Source: Toxonevra muliebris
Lineage: Eukaryota > Arthropoda > Insecta > Diptera > Pallopteridae
Assembly: GCA_963691655.1 (NCBI GenBank)
Contig: OY829326.1
Location: forward strand, 115,107,388 to 115,171,387
Reading direction: 5' to 3'
DNA length: 64,000 nt
Position 1 is the first letter of the stretch, and each line of letters opens with the position of its first letter. The position numbers and the translations under genes were made by a program. Below the pieces are notes generated by a model that saw only the letters and a program-made list of their open reading frames with translations, was not told where the DNA came from and ran no database searches. Positions 26,470-39,319 of this stretch are shown here, piece by piece.

Positions 26470-26825
26470 TTGCTATTTTTTGGCCCAGGATCATTAATAC
26501 TAATAACAGGGATGATGAACAGCGAAGAATACAAATTTTGCAAGATAGATTGTTCTTTGAAATCTTAAGGATAAATTATGTCATGCTTCCAAGGTTGTGT
26601 AAAAACTTTTTCCTGACAGCTGGATTGGGCTGGTAATGCGTCAGACCTCATGCCAATCAAGAATTTGAGGTTTATTTGTAAAACGTTACTCAAAATTAAG
26701 TTAATGGAATCAGTGAATTGGCGTATGGTATCGAGAAGCAAAATTCCATAACACCTGCATATCATTGGTAGAATCTTTGCCGAAACGTATCAAAATGTTA
26801 CTGAAAGCCAAGCCATATTAAATAC
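26470..26825 (+). pseudogene. Tc1-like transposase, second remnant
   Basis: On the plus strand GPGSLILITGMMNSEEYKF matches the Tc1 block G.G.L..I.G.MNS..Y. DWAGNASDLMPIKNL follows with the catalytic Glu changed to Lys, then KIKLMESVN and, in another frame, LVESLPKRIKMLLKAK. Frame changes and the lost catalytic residue make it inactive. The shared IKL.ESVN and PKRIKM words show it belongs to the same family as the minus-strand piece next to it. Confidence 0.75.
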
Positions 26826-26999
26826 TCACTCTTCCTATTTTCTAACTGACTCTATTTTTTGTATGAATATAACACATTTTAAAAGAAAAATTGTTTTTGC
26901 TATTGGACATTTTGAATGTGCAAACAAATAAGAATCAATAATGTAACTTTTTTACTATTTCTAAAGTTATCAAACATTAGACATTAATTACAAACTAAA

Positions 27000-27480
27000 C
27001 CTTGCCAATTTGGCGCGATGATATGCCGCAGAAGTCGTCCGGAAAAATAACGTCATTAATGAGCGAAAGCGCACCACAATTGCTCCATAAAATTTTAGCC
27101 ATATTTTTGGGCATTCACAGCCCCTTTAATATGGCATAAGAAACCCATTCAAGCCATATGACTTTGTAGGAGCTTGACTATTTTCGCTACACAGTTATCC
27201 TAGTATTGCTCTATATCCGAGCGACGAACGCACCGAAGATTAAATGCGCACATAAAAAATTTAGTTTAATTTGCCCGATCATATAAATTTTCTTGAGTCT
27301 GCCAGAGTTCAATTGCTGTAAATTTTATTTCATGCCAGGCGATTTGTTTCCATCCATTTCGTCAACAACGGCTTTTTGGCTGATCGTCTCCTATACAGAC
27401 CGAACTTTCGTTTCTTTCTGCGTAAAATTTCGATATTTATATTCACATTGTAATAGCTCTTTATCTCAGTCCTTATTGTG
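27000..27480 (-). pseudogene. possible Tc1-like N-terminal remnant
   Basis: On the minus strand RRRSAKKPLLTKWMETNRLAW resembles the Tc1 block between the paired-like DNA-binding region and the catalytic domain (KPLLT.kh...RL.WA). Sequence on both sides is badly broken. It has the same orientation as the piece at 26150-26380, so both may be parts of one element split by the opposite copy. Confidence 0.35.
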
Positions 27481-27893
27481 ACTGCACTTTTGAATCGATA
27501 ATTTATGGTCCTTTCTCAGGTTATGCCATTTTCTCTCGTATTTGTCTTCCATAGTCTTCTCGATCCTTTTGTCCTTTCAAGGGGGTACAAATTGCCTTTT
27601 TTCTGGATCAGTCCAACAGCAGTTTTTGTGACTGCCAGTGTATATGTATGTACTACGGATGTCAATCCCGAGATCCCGAAATGTCGGGATTCGGTCTAAA
27701 AGTGGTCCCCAAAATTCTTGGGATTCGTTATATATTTGAACAATAATATTGAAATTCAAATTTTTATTATTTTTTATAGAACCTTCATATACACTTAAAA
27801 TAAATATATGGTATTTTACGCCTTTGATTTCAAAATTTTAGGGCGCTTTTGAATTGCAACAGTGTAAACTGAACAATATGAAAGGCTCTGTAT

Positions 27894-28557
27894 CAGTTCT
27901 ATCGCTGTCACTTCAAATGAAATTTTTCACTTCACTTTCAAGCCAGACATTTCGCCACTTCCTCTTTCATAAAAACACTTTGGTTTTCCAGTTTCAATGA
28001 AAAGCTAAATAATAAGATTTAAAAAAATATAAATATGTTCATCTCTATCAACTGTTTCGTTCAATTAATTTTTTGAATTTCTTCTTAATTTGGAAGGGCA
28101 TAATTGAATGTAGCCAAATCGGCGTGTTTGAATCTATATTCCCTATAAAAAGTAAGACGCCATCTAGCACCCATCCTATAGTACATTTTGAGAACTTTTG
28201 TGTTTATTTAAATATTGATGAACTGTCATTTAACTAATTAGAATTTGGTGAAAAATGATGAGGTAGAAGGCGAGGCTTTTATTTTTAAATAATTTTATGC
28301 AAAAGTACTGACATCGAGAGTATGTACCTTCATTTTAAAAGTTTTGTCGGAGCCTTATTGGGTCTGCCTCACAGTAGCGCTACTGCTAAAAAGGTTTTTT
28401 TTTTTGCAAACTAAGCACATAAAACCAGATAAATTTTGATAACATGTCGTTTTCTCATTACACTTCAAAAAACACTTCACTTTTTTAAAAATCACTTCGA
28501 AACGCTTCAATTTTTGAAAAATTCGCTTCACAAAAAAATTTCAAAACGACAGCCCTG
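27894..28557. mobile_element. 664-bp hAT element nested in another
   Basis: A perfect 8-bp target duplication, ctctgtat, lies at 27886-27893 and 28558-28565 and fits the nTnnnnAn hAT target preference. The right end reversed is cagggctgtcgttttgaaat. The left end is cag, then a 7-base insertion, then gctgtcacttcaaatgaaat. Subterminal cacttca repeats occur at both ends. No coding capacity. Confidence 0.8.
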
Positions 28558-28683
28558 CTCTGTATCTTTAATGGTCTTCAAAAAGCATCGCAAAAGGAAA
28601 TTTTTAAATTAATCGGAGTATTTTTTTTTTTGTACTCGGCATGAAATTCTTTTTCAAAAATTCTTCAGTAGACCATTAGTGGC

Positions 28684-28824
28684 TGTTCACATGGGCGCAA
28701 GCATGAACGCCAGTCTGAAAGAGAGAGATAGAAAAAGACAGGTGAGTTTCTATCTTTTTCTTACTACTAATTTTTTCTACCTCACTCTTTCAGACAGGCT
28801 TTCATGCTTGCGCCAGTGTGAACA
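28684..28824. mobile_element. 141-bp palindromic MITE
   Basis: The arms begin tgttcacatgggcgcaagca (left) and, reversed, tgttcacactggcgcaagca (right). They continue through tctgaaagag and tagaaaaa to a short centre, so nearly the whole element folds on itself. Confidence 0.75.
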
Positions 28825-29664
28825 TCAACTTAAGCATTCCATTTGAAATTTGGGTGCTTGTGTGGAAGGTTAAATAATTAGCAGAAGGCTTAATTATTGC
28901 TATAAACGTTATAAGCAGTGGGTCGAAAAATCAAAGAAAACACTCAGAATTTTTCATATTTGTTTTTTTGCACTTCTCATTAATTCGGAATTAATTCGGA
29001 AGCACACCAAAAACTTAAAATGAAATTTTAAAAAATTTTCGTAAAATTCATCTTTTGTAATAAGAATACAACGTTCATTTAAAATTTTGGACATTCCTGC
29101 CAAAATTTCGTAGAATAAAGAAAATAATTTACCACAAAATATACCGTCACCAACTTAGTTTTCTTTAAGCGACCAAACAATAAACTAATTGGCAGACATT
29201 TTCTCTTTTTCTCTTGCCTTTTTAATAAATACAATTTTCAATCCCGAGGCTAGTTTCGGGATCTCGGGATTGAAATTTGAGTTCCGAAAAATCGATCCCG
29301 AACGTTATCCGTAATATGTATAACCTACAGCGAAGGGGTTTATATCCTAAGCTCTGTACTATTATAGGCCAAATATTTACAAGCCTAAGAAGACAAAAAG
29401 AAAGAGAATGCTAACTCATATATAAAAATAATGCAGATTGAGTTCGTATATTTTCTTAAGCCTCTCAATTTAAAAGAGTGAAAATCTTAATACAAAAAAA
29501 AAAAAAAAACCGAAAGGAGAGTGCTGCACTCAGCCGGTGTAGTATAATAATAATGGATTGCATAGTATTCGAGAGACTTCTTTTTTTTTAATTTCGGAGG
29601 GTAAATTCCAAAATGAAATAATTTTCGTTTTCCATTTTTATTTTGAAAAATCCATACCTTAATA

Positions 29665-29911
29665 TACATTCTGTCAAATAAGTACCCGGAAATTCTCATT
29701 TTAAATTTTCCCTCTGAGAATATTTCAAATGAATATTTCATATTTTTTCCCAGGTTGGCACAACTGTCAACCACTATTCTGTGAATTTTTATTGCTATGT
29801 GTCATTTAGTTTGGTTACGGCGTCATTAAGAACAAGTCAACCTTTTGTTGAAATATTCTCAGAGGGAAAATTTAAAATGAGAATTTCCGGGTACTTATTT
29901 GACAGAATGTA
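29665..29911. mobile_element. 247-bp young MITE with identical 64-bp arms
   Basis: Terminal inverted repeats at 29665-29728 and 29848-29911 are identical over 64 bp, starting tacattctgtcaaataagta. TA dinucleotides flank both ends (29663-29664 and 29912-29913). Length, TA target and long arms fit a Tc1/mariner-type MITE. Absence of any arm mismatch implies recent insertion or gene conversion between arms. The 119-bp centre has no frame. Confidence 0.88.
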
Positions 29912-29913
29912 TA

Positions 29914-32841
29914 CTATACTATGTATACTAAATTAGCTCATGATTTCAGCTAATTTATAGCATTGCCAAAGGTTGAATGAGCCTCATATGAAATGAGTTT
30001 TAATCAGTTGGCGCACTGCTGTTTTTATCTACTACAGTCAAGGGGAACGGGATGAATAGAAAGCAAATTATAGTTTTTGATACATATTTGTAATATTCAT
30101 CTGCATAGATTAAATATACCACAATTATAATTTAAGTATGCGTGATAATTAAAAGAATAAAAGAAATCTTCTCTTTCGCATTCTCTGGGTTCGCTAATGA
30201 AAGCTATCAATATGAAATATGAGCTGTTTCGGAATCAACCATTGAACTCACTAGCAGATTCAAATATTCCCTCAAAATTTTTTTTTTTTACCTCATGATC
30301 AAAATGTATGACATTGGCATCGGAAAGGCGGAGGTTTTAACCTGAAATCCTTCCCCCGCTCCCCCCTTGGATCCTTTAGTGATTGAACTACATATGCTTT
30401 TAATGAACTTTTCGCTTTTTTCAGTACTCACTGTGTGGAGTTAGATTTCAGTCACTACGTTCTTCAAACTTCAAAGTTTTTTTTTCAGTGGAGCTAATAA
30501 ATTTTATGAAAATCCATCCGAAGTTCATATGAAAGTATCATAAGCACTGATTTTACATGTGTAAGTAATTACTAAAAATTTATAAAAGTTTGATTTATAG
30601 TTTTATATTAAATCTATGACTTTCTACACGTGTTTTTTTTTGTTATTTTTTTTTAATCCATCCAAATTTGTTATGTACTTACCTTAAAACATGCAGAACA
30701 CTGGCTAAACTTTTTCTCATTGAGCTTTGGAGACATTTGAAAATGTCATAATGTCTCCGCCAAACTCGGGCAGCTTAAACTCCCTCTACCTCTCTCTCTC
30801 TCTCACTCGCTTTTATTTTCTTTGTTGTTGTTTTATGAGTGTCATTTCTTCTTTAGAAGCTTACCAGAAAATTCCCACACAAAACAATAATGCTAACTTA
30901 GCGAAACCGGTTTATAATTTTTGTTTTTATAACTCATATGTGCTTCCGTATTTTAAGTTTTGATCACATTTTGTATTTGTTTGTAAAATAATTAAACAAA
31001 AAAAAAAAACATTACTTTCAATTAAATTATTGTTTAACTAATTAGTTTTATGTTGCACATTTACACCTGCGTAATTTGTACATAGTTATGAAAAAGTTTT
31101 TTGTAGAAATAAACAAAACACAAACGAATGCAACAGAAAAACTTTGCGAAATGCGAGTTAGTAGTTTAGGGTTTGCATTTAAGCGTAGTTAAAGCGCAGC
31201 AGATAATGTAGTAAGATAAGTACTTAATGAGTTTTCATTTGGTAGTAGAAATGTAATGAGTGTGTGTATGTAATAATTAATATTCGTCAACTTTTTTATT
31301 CAGCAAATTTGTAGGTTTGTGTCTGTACTAAGAGTGTGATGGTAAATTTTATTTAGCTTGGCTGCACTGTTTTGCTGAATTAATTTTTCCTGTGCTGCCA
31401 GTTAACATATCCAAGTCAGTGCATTGATTTGCCAGATGACGCTTTGTACAGTACTAAAAATTCAGGTGGATTATCGTAAATGGTTTAAAGATTTGCTCGA
31501 GAGTCGGAATACTCGAAATCAGAAATCATGACCAAAAAAAATAAATCAAAGTTTTTGATGCTGATCAGAATATGTTAGCAGAATTATTGTTATAAGATAT
31601 TCAAAGTGAAAAAATTAAAATTTTTACCATTTTGAACCATCTTTGAAATTGGTGGTAATTTTTTTTCTTTCAAAAACTCGCAATTTCATGGTCCTGGAGA
31701 AGCATGCAACAATCACTGCATTTTGAATCGATTTAAGGCTTTTGGGCGAAAATTTGACGTTTTAGGGAATCTGTAGACTGGAGTGAAGGCGGCAGAGTCC
31801 TAATGTGCTGCAGCGAGACGCAAAGGACTGGTTGACCCTAAAAACCCTTCTTGTTCCATCAGAATACAAAAAAGAGGATTTTTCTACTACATATTAAAAT
31901 AATTGGATAGAAACATAAACAATTTTTACGGAAAAGGTTTCAATCCACTTGTACCAGAATACTTTTTCTTAAGCACTGCTATTTTTATGAACTGCAAACT
32001 TTTTGTGTTAGAGAGAATATTTATTTTTTGCGATTTTTATACAAATTTCAAAACAAAAGGTTTTTATGTTTCGGGTACCTAAGACTTACCTAAGACTTAC
32101 TTCTTAGTTTTATTTCAATATATTGGTAAAAATTTTTATTTTCAGAATTTGTTGCTTGGGTCTAACGCCGCTACTATTAATTATTAAGAACACTACTATA
32201 TATTACATTAATAATTTCCCAGCAAAGTCAGTATTTTTTGTTTTTTTTTTTTTTTTTTTAATTTATTAAAATATTACAAAATAAGCATTCTGTAGTATTA
32301 ATAAATTTATATAGTTTTGAAAATAAAACTGGAAATAAACATAATATTTCTCATTTTTGTATGAAATTTATTTTGTTTGATCCTGAAAGTATGCAAACCA
32401 TTCAGAAAAATTAAAAACAAAATTCAAGTTTTTAAAACAATCTTTTCTGCGAAACTAGTAAACTTGTAAAAGGAATGATAAACTTAAAAAAAACTAAAAT
32501 GAGCCCCTTATGTACTCCTCACATTATGTGTTAAAATACTTTACGCATTGTTTTTTAGTTCATTATAAAAGTTTTCGTTTTCATGTTCCAAAAAGTGTTT
32601 TTAATTTTTCATTTTATTTTTCAACGCACTTAATGTTAATATTATTTTACATTTATAATTAGGAAAGAATAAACCATAAACTAAAACAAACTATTCAATT
32701 GAAATAAATTTAGTTATTTTATACAACAAATATGCTAATTTATGATTTAAAACAGTGAAGGCTAAAATAACCAATCGTACGAATAACTTCAGGTCATTTG
32801 AAAAATTGTAATTTATGGGCAAAGTACTGACTAAAAAATTA
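29914..32841. other. intergenic, no gene seen
   Basis: Contains a (TC)7 tract at 30791-30804 and a T19 run at 32241-32259. A ctaaaggatccaagggggg-type end (minus strand, near 30346-30384) resembles the CAGTGGCGGATCC class of MITE ends without a visible partner. Confidence 0.5.
32241..32259. repeat. T19 homopolymer
   Basis: Nineteen consecutive Ts, the longest homopolymer noticed. No retroposon body is recognisable next to it. Confidence 0.8.
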
Positions 32842-33022
32842 TTTAACGGGGCATATTTTTAGGCTTAGTTTTTTCAATAATACAAAAATAAATTATTTCT
32901 CGGGGCATAACTTTAGGCTTAGTTTTTTCAATACCACAAAACATATTTTCTCGGGCATATTTTTAGGGTTTGCTTTCTGAATACTACAAGGAAATTATTT
33001 CTCGAGGTGTAATTTTAGGCTG
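32842..33022. repeat. degenerate minisatellite, ~55-60-bp unit
   Basis: Three to four head-to-tail units, each with a cggggcat core, then ttttaggcttag, ttttttcaat and acaaa (32848, 32900, 32952, 33003). Divergence between units suggests an old expansion. Confidence 0.7.
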
Positions 33023-33343
33023 TCTAATTATTCGAGCTTTTGTCGAAGTTAATTCATGTCACACAGCGCACAGTGTGTTTCATACAAGCTAGATGTGATA
33101 AATTTTTTTATCGATGCAATTCATTGTTTTAGTCCTATCTTACACAAATATATACAATTATGACTATTTCAACCATTAAACACGCCCACTTTGCCCATAT
33201 TGTGTAAATTATTGGTATACAGTGATGGACAATCGTGTTTTTAAGAATAAATAGCCAAACATATTGACAAATCAGAAAGCAATAACGCAAAAAGTTTTTA
33301 CTCATATATTAGATAGACAAAAGAATAAAACAATTTTTAACAT

Positions 33344-33662
33344 CAGATGAGTTCTACTGGACCCGCATGAGTCTTAAAAATTCCGAAAATTTAACCTAAA
33401 TTTTGGTTTGTTTTTAATAATTTTTTAGTCAAAGTTGTTTCAATGCTCATATATTTTTTATTATTCCTAATAAGAGAAAAACAAAATGCAAGAATAATTT
33501 TTCTAAGTCTTTTATGTTCAATGGTCCCGCAAGAAAATCAAAGACATAGATTTGGAAAATCAAAAATTATGGACGAAAATTTCGGACTTTTCAAAACACA
33601 TGCGGGGCCAGTAGATATTATTTGATTTCAGGAACTGTTCTACTCTTGAGCTCATCTATATA
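33344..33662. repeat. inverted-repeat element
   Basis: tctactggacccgcatgagt followed by ttccgaaaattt (33353-33392) is mirrored at 33577-33616. Outside the right arm a further agatgagctc block mirrors agatgag on the left, with about 30 extra bases between. Probably a MITE with an insertion in its right end. Confidence 0.5.
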
Positions 33663-34272
33663 AGTAGACTGACAACTTAAGTTTCCGAGTCATTGTTTGG
33701 GTAGTGAGACATTCCAGTTTTGGGATGAAAGTACTCAACTAGTAGAGTAAAATCTACAAAGGGTTTGACGTTTCCGGATCGCTGGTTTTTCATGGCCTTA
33801 TGAAATTTTTCCTTTTCAGTATATTTTAATGATTTTGAATTATTCAGTTTTATGCCCACCATTGGTAAACTAATGAAAATTTGTTGTTTTATTCTGCACC
33901 CAAATTGTAGCCAAGGCATAAATGAACAACTTTTGTCAAGACGTCAATGCTTCAATGCTTATCGAATCAAATGTTAAAAAAAAGTGCCATTTTTTCAACA
34001 TTTTTCAAAATTGCTGTCTACAAACTCGTAATTAACTGAAAATTCCTGACATTAAATAACTAAAAAATAAATTCTATAAAATTGAAGACAATTTTAGAGC
34101 ACTTAACTAAACATAATTCGGTTTTCCCATTGTAGGTCTTTCCAATGCTTTAGGACCACTCATAGTTTTGAACAAGAAACATTTTCTTCAAAGACCGTAT
34201 AATAGTTTTCTCAACGGGTTTCTTTTATCGAAAAAGGGGGTTTAAAACGCCATTTTCAAGAGGAAGGGTAGA
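33663..34272. other. intergenic, no gene seen
   Basis: No feature could be supported. The 80-codon minus-strand frame at 33677-33919 has no recognisable motif. Confidence 0.4.
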
Positions 34273-34505
34273 AGGTGGAGGAAAAGCGTATGCGCAAAAA
34301 TTTGTTAATATCTTTATGGTTAACAACTTTGCTTCAGGCATCAAATTCGTATATGTTAAACTAAGCAATAGCCCCTGATGATCCCATTTTCTGACTTCAG
34401 ATGCATATTATAGGAGAACTAGATGTGAAGGAGAAGAATGCAGTCGTGATCAGCGCCCAAATTACTATAAAGCCTTTGGAAAATCTTGCCCATAAAATTT
34501 GTGTT
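34273..34505 (+). repeat. LINE-derived fragment shared with 17.9 kb
   Basis: gaggaaaagcgtatgcgcaa (34280 on) matches 17912 onward, and gatcagcgcccaaattacta (34449 on) matches 17941 onward through cataaaat. About 150 bp are present here between the blocks and absent at 17.9 kb. There the same sequence follows a LINE RNase H signature, so this is likely a coding-region relic of the same LINE family. Confidence 0.5.
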
Positions 34506-34946
34506 GCAGTGTGTTATCAGTGTAAGTCGTAATATTTCGGAACATAGTTTTTTTCGGAAAAGTGGAAAAAAAGTGCCGTGCAAATTTGTGCGAAGCCAAA
34601 CCTCTTCGGATTATGAAAGTAGATATTACACCTATTTGAAAAATATTAATTTCATGACGTTACAAAAATATACTCATATTTAGATTTTCTAAAATATTTA
34701 CAGTACATTAATTTTTTAAGTATTTAATAAAAAACCTTAAAACTTAAAAATTGATTACAACAACATTATAAAAGATACTTTAATAATTTTTATTTTATTT
34801 TGAAGTACATAGCTGGACAAATTTTTGACATTTTATTCAGGACTGCAAGTAACTCAGAACTAAAAAATTTCCGGTTTTTATATGAATAATCACATACACG
34901 AACTTTGACTTGTAATTAGATAATGTAAATAGCGATTAGGTCACTA

Positions 34947-36242
34947 AAGCGCGGTTCACGCAAAATTGGCACGCAGGAAAGTTGCTGTATCTTTTTAACC
35001 AGAACACTCAGCATAACAAATAATGCATTAAATGGTAAGTTTAATATTGTGTTTTAATACTATAATATTAAAAGATTTAAATCTCTTTTTTGTGCAAAAA
35101 GTTCGGAGTATTCCTTTTAATGGACCCCATCAACCTTTGAACATCCGCTCTGGATATTTTTGCGGCTATTTGGTTCCATTTTAGTAACATTGAATCCACA
35201 TTTTTGACAATACCTGCATTTTTCTTCAACTTATATTTTGTAATAGCCCAGTACTTTTCGATCGGTCGAAGCTGAGGGCAATTGGGTGGATTCATATATT
35301 TGGGCACTACATCTACTTTATTTGTCTGATACCAATCCATGGTTTTCTTAGAGTAGTGGCAACTGGCTAAATCAGGCCAAAACTTTACTGGCGAATGGTG
35401 GTGACGAACAAATGGCAATAGTAGTTTCGAAAGGCACTCTTTGATGTAAATATCAGACGTCATAGAAGAGAATGTCACAAATGCCCTGGATTTGAGACCA
35501 CAGCTGCAAATAGCCTGCCACACCCTTGCTTTCTTTGCAAATTTATCCATTTTTATGTACTTGAATTTTGAGGGTACATTACCACGATTCGTTGCCATAT
35601 AAAATTTTTGACCTGGAAACTGTTTAAGATCAAATTTTACGGATGATTCGTCATCCACAATAATGCATCCATTGAATTTGGTCAAAACATTATTATAAAA
35701 AAGACGAGCACATTTTTTGGCCAGTAAATTCTGTTCTATTTGGATATTTTATAGCACGATAGCACTTTAGCCCAGCTTTTATGCGTATTCGTCTAGCAGT
35801 ACTTTTGCTGGTATTGAAATTTTTGGCACGATCGCTATCCGATAGTGCGGGATTGCTCTTGATGGACCTCAAGATCTTTGCCTTTAATTTTAGGTTGGTG
35901 GTTCCCGTTTTGTTCACAACTTTTTTAGCTCTTTCAACACTAAGAGTTTCTTTATATCGTTTTATAACTCTACATACCATTTTTTTTTGGAGATATTTGA
36001 CACTTTCGCAATCTTTGAACCAGACCACGACGGATTTTCAATAATTTTGTTCACAATCAATTTTCTATTTGCAGCTTCCATTGTGCACACAATCACCAAC
36101 TTGCGATCAATTAATATGAAAAATTTATCAACTAACGGTAACGGTATTGTAAACAAATCCCAGTAAAAAATTTGTAGTTCTTATGACTAGGAGCGACGTG
36201 GTGACCACAACAAAGCGTGCCAATTTGGCGTGAACCGCGCTT
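34947..36242 (-). mobile_element. near-complete DD37E transposon (1,296 bp)
   Basis: The ends are 28 bp with one mismatch: aagcgcggttcacgcaaaat at the left (34947-34974) and aagcgcggttcacgccaaat reversed at the right (36215-36242). TA target duplications are at 34945-34946 and 36243-36244. Total length and a single transposase filling most of it are normal for the Tc1/mariner superfamily. It is the best preserved autonomous-type element in the window. Confidence 0.9.
35077..36081 (-). pseudogene. DD37E transposase with two frameshifts
   Basis: Starts at ATG 36081 (MEAANRKLIV) and would give about 335 residues, normal for the group. The DNA-binding helix-turn-helix region (PSWSGSKIAKVSNISKK, then VCRVIKRYKE) and a second domain (LSDSDRAKNFNTSKSTARRI) precede the catalytic core. 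The core holds IIVDDES (first Asp), WPDLASCHY (second Asp) and PPNCPQLRPIEKYW (Glu), with 37 residues between the last two. Only two lesions are seen. One frame change is at an A9 run (35980-35988 on the plus strand as T9) and another at an A6 run (35713-35718). No stop occurs elsewhere, so it was lost recently or the breaks are homopolymer errors in the sequence. Confidence 0.88.
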
Positions 36243-36647
36243 TAGAAAATAACTTTTTTAAGGTCAATGGGGATCTGTTAATGCCTAACAATAAAAATAA
36301 AACTTAAATTCGACTTTGAATTTATCACGTCTAAATCGATCAAACGCACCACTGTGCAGCGTGACGGTGGATCTTGTGAAATTTGTGAAGGTGTTATCAC
36401 ATCAAAAGGAGCGTTATAAATTATAGAGCAGCTTTATATAGTTGCATACATTTACTTTTTTTAAAAGAATATTTCTTTTTTTTTTATCCAGATCACTTTA
36501 GAGTTCCGTTCGAGTAATGTCTCCATATGTACGAAACAGCTACATAAAATGTACCCATTCATTAAAAACAACCAATTCTATTCTGCATTCTGAGTGGAAT
36601 GCCAAACAAAGGTTCACTGATAAACGTTGGTTGGATATCTCGCAATA

Positions 36648-36894
36648 CAGGTAGATCTCGCTTAGCACATACTTCTTATAGTATGGCCTCGTCTAACAAG
36701 TTTACTTTTAGCGACATATTTTTGTTTAACATAGCTTTTACCGTGTTAAACAGTGTAAAGTGTGTTTTTTTCAATTTTTATGTATAACTATAATTTCAAT
36801 TAAAAATTTCTGGCTCCTTGTATTGTTTAACACGATTTCACTTAACACAGCATTTTCCAGGAACGAAATCCACGTGTTAAACGAGGTCTACCTG
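36648..36894. mobile_element. 247-bp pogo/Tigger-like MITE
   Basis: The ends caggtagatctcgcttagca and, reversed, caggtagacctcgtttaaca resemble the CAG..GACCTCGTTTA ends of pogo/Tigger elements. A TA precedes the left end; the right flank is cata. Several gtgttaaac/gtttaacac words lie inside both arms. Non-coding. Confidence 0.6.
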
Positions 36895-37215
36895 CATATA
36901 CACCCTCAGTAAGTCTGGTACATTGAATTTTTCAAAAAATTTAAGGTTATTATTCTCTTTCCTCAGCTCCGGTTGAACGTGTGTTCACCAAAGCGAAGAA
37001 AATTTGGAATCAGGAGAGTCCTACTTTTCAAGTGTCGTCGCTGAGATCCATTTTGACTGTTAAAATTAATTTAGTACAATAACAAATATTTTATATTACT
37101 GTGCCAATCATACAGTCATATTGAAAATAAATAAATACAAAGAATTATAAATTCGTAACGTTTTCCTTGCTGTGGGGTCGTAGGCTGAACATTCACATAG
37201 AATCTGAATTGTTAT

Positions 37216-39319
37216 CAGCGATGCCAACTTGCGGGGAATTCCCCGATTTGCGGGGAATTTTACTCGGTGTAGGGAATCGGGGAATGAACTGTTTTTTGCG
37301 GGGAATTTGAAGTCTCTCAGCTTTTAGTAATTAAAGTCTGTAGAATATTTTTTGTCAAATTTTATGTAATGTAAAACATTTAACTTATGAGATATTTCAT
37401 ATTTTGGGTCTTAAATTCTTCATATTTTCTTAAGCAGGCCCTGCATATCTATCATACGCGCCATTTTTTTGACATTGACAGCTATTCTATCTCTAAGAAC
37501 CCTAAGAAATACTATAAGAATTGATCTGTCAAATAATTTTCATAATTTTACAAAAGTGTTTTACTATAGCTGAAAATGCCGAATTTCGTGCCAACAAAAC
37601 AACAATTGCGGGAAGTTTTATTTTGCTTCTTCCATTTAAAGAAAAACGCAACTGAAGCACATCGTTTACTCACTGAAGCTTATCCTGACTGTGCTATAGA
37701 CGTTAGAATGTGTCAGGTGTGGTATGCCCGTTTCAAAAGTAGTGATTTTGATGTTGAAGACAGGAAACGTTCAGGCGGTCCGAAAAAGTTCGAAGATGAA
37801 GAATTGAAGGCATTACTCGAAGAAGATTCATGTCAAATGCAACAAGAACTTACAGAATCTTAAGGAGTTGATCAATCAACCATTTCTAAACGATTAAAAG
37901 CATTGGGAATGATTCAAAAGCAAGGAAATTGGGTGCCGTACGAATTGAAGCCGAGAGACGTCGAACGACGATTTTTCACATGTGAATTGCTGATTGAACG
38001 ACAGAAAAGATATGGTTTTCTGCATCGTATTGTGACTGGCGATGAAAAGTGGATACGTTACCATAACCCAAAACGTAAAAAATCATGGGGACCGCCCGGA
38101 CATGCATCAACATCCACGGCAAAGCCGAACATCCATGGATCCAAGCTCATGCTGGTATTTCGTGAGATATGAAAGGTGTCGTGTATTATGAGCAGTTGAA
38201 ACCGAATGAAACGATCACTGGCGACCGCTACCGACTACAATTGATGCATTTGAGCAGAGCATTAAAGGATAAGATGCCAGAATATGAGAATAGACACGAC
38301 GAAGTTATTCTTCAGCACGGCAATGCTCGGCCGCATGCTGCAAGGCAAGTAAAAACATACTTGGAAACGCTGAAATGGGAAGTGCTACCCCACCCGCCGT
38401 ATTCTCCAGACATTGCTTCTTCTGATTACCACTTGTTCCGATCGATGACACATGGCCTGACTGAACAGCACTTCCGTTCTTTCGATGAACTCAAAAAATG
38501 GGTCGATTCGTGGATAGCCTCAAAAGATGAGGAGTTCTTTCGACGCGGAATCCGTATGCTACCAGAAAGATGGGAAAAGGTTGTGGCTAACGATGGACAA
38601 TACTTTAAAGAATAAATTTATAATCACTTTTTCACAATAAATGTCCAAATTACGAAAAATATACGAGTTTATACATTCATACTCCCAATATTTGAAAGTA
38701 TTATATTTCGAAAGCATTTTGTAAAAATTTCAGAGAACGTAGAGTGCTTTCTTAGATATAGCGCCGAGTGCCAGTCAGACCAAAACAGTTGCGCGGTGCT
38801 TCGACTTCCCTTTCGGCCGTTCAGAAAGGCTTAGCTATGCCTTCATCCAGCACCTCCTTATTAATAACTCTTAATCATTGCTGACTAATCTGTAAATTTA
38901 TAAATTACGGTCAGCCATTATAAAGAAGATGAAGTATATTTTATATGTTAAAAACCGATAGTCAAAACTTTGAACCCGTTTTTTTCAAAACAAAGTTTTT
39001 GCCATTTTTTATTTGAGTCAAAAGAAATCCCATGAAAATTTTCATGTCCAAAAGTGGGCTGAAGCTTATATGTTAAGAATTCCGGAGTCAGAAAGTACGT
39101 TTCAATTAATCTATTAGCTAAGTTTTGGGCAGGGAAAGTTCAGGGTCGCCTTAAAATAAAACTCACTGAGATCAATTTCGTTTTTGTAAAATGTTTATAT
39201 GGAAAGTGCGTGTAGCGCTGTTATAATGTGAAATTATACTAATGCGGGGAATTCGATCGAAAATCGGGGAATTTCTCGAGGGTTATCGGGGAGAGAGAAA
39301 AAATGAGTTGGCATCCCTG
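37216..39319. mobile_element. hAT-like element split by a mariner
   Basis: The outer ends cagcgatgccaact and, reversed, cagggatgccaact are flanked by attgttat (37208-37215) and gttgttat (39320-39327), an 8-bp duplication with one mismatch. Both ends carry repeated cggggaatt words (37231-37312 and 39244-39292). About half of the 2.1 kb is a mariner insertion, so the original element was near 0.8-0.9 kb and non-autonomous. A relative with similar ends lies at 40332-41038. Confidence 0.65.
37576..38615 (+). pseudogene. mariner (DD34D) transposase, inactive
   Basis: A mariner transposase covering nearly full length (about 345 codons). The N-terminal helix-turn-helix domain starts MPNFVPTKQQLREVLFCFFH. 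An in-frame TAA at 37861 interrupts it, followed by GVDQSTISKRLKALGM. The catalytic core starts at VTGDEKWIRYHNP (first Asp). A deletion near 38150-38170 replaces the usual MLC-WWD block and shifts the frame. The second motif reads HGNARPHAARQVK, so the catalytic Asp is Gly. The third, YSPDIASSDYHLF, is intact and lies 34 residues on. Three independent lesions show a dead copy. Terminal repeats of the mariner were not found. Confidence 0.92.

Larger units (their letters stand above)
27654..29313. mobile_element. 1.66-kb hAT-like element hosting other insertions
   Basis: The ends tacggatgtcaatcccgaga and, reversed, tacggataacgttcgggatc are flanked by gtatgtac and atatgtat (six of eight bases shared). 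Both subterminal regions repeat atcccga/tcgggat palindromic words (27662-27725 and 29240-29300). No transposase frame. It contains the complete hAT element 27894-28557 and the palindromic MITE 28684-28824, so it is older than both. Confidence 0.55.
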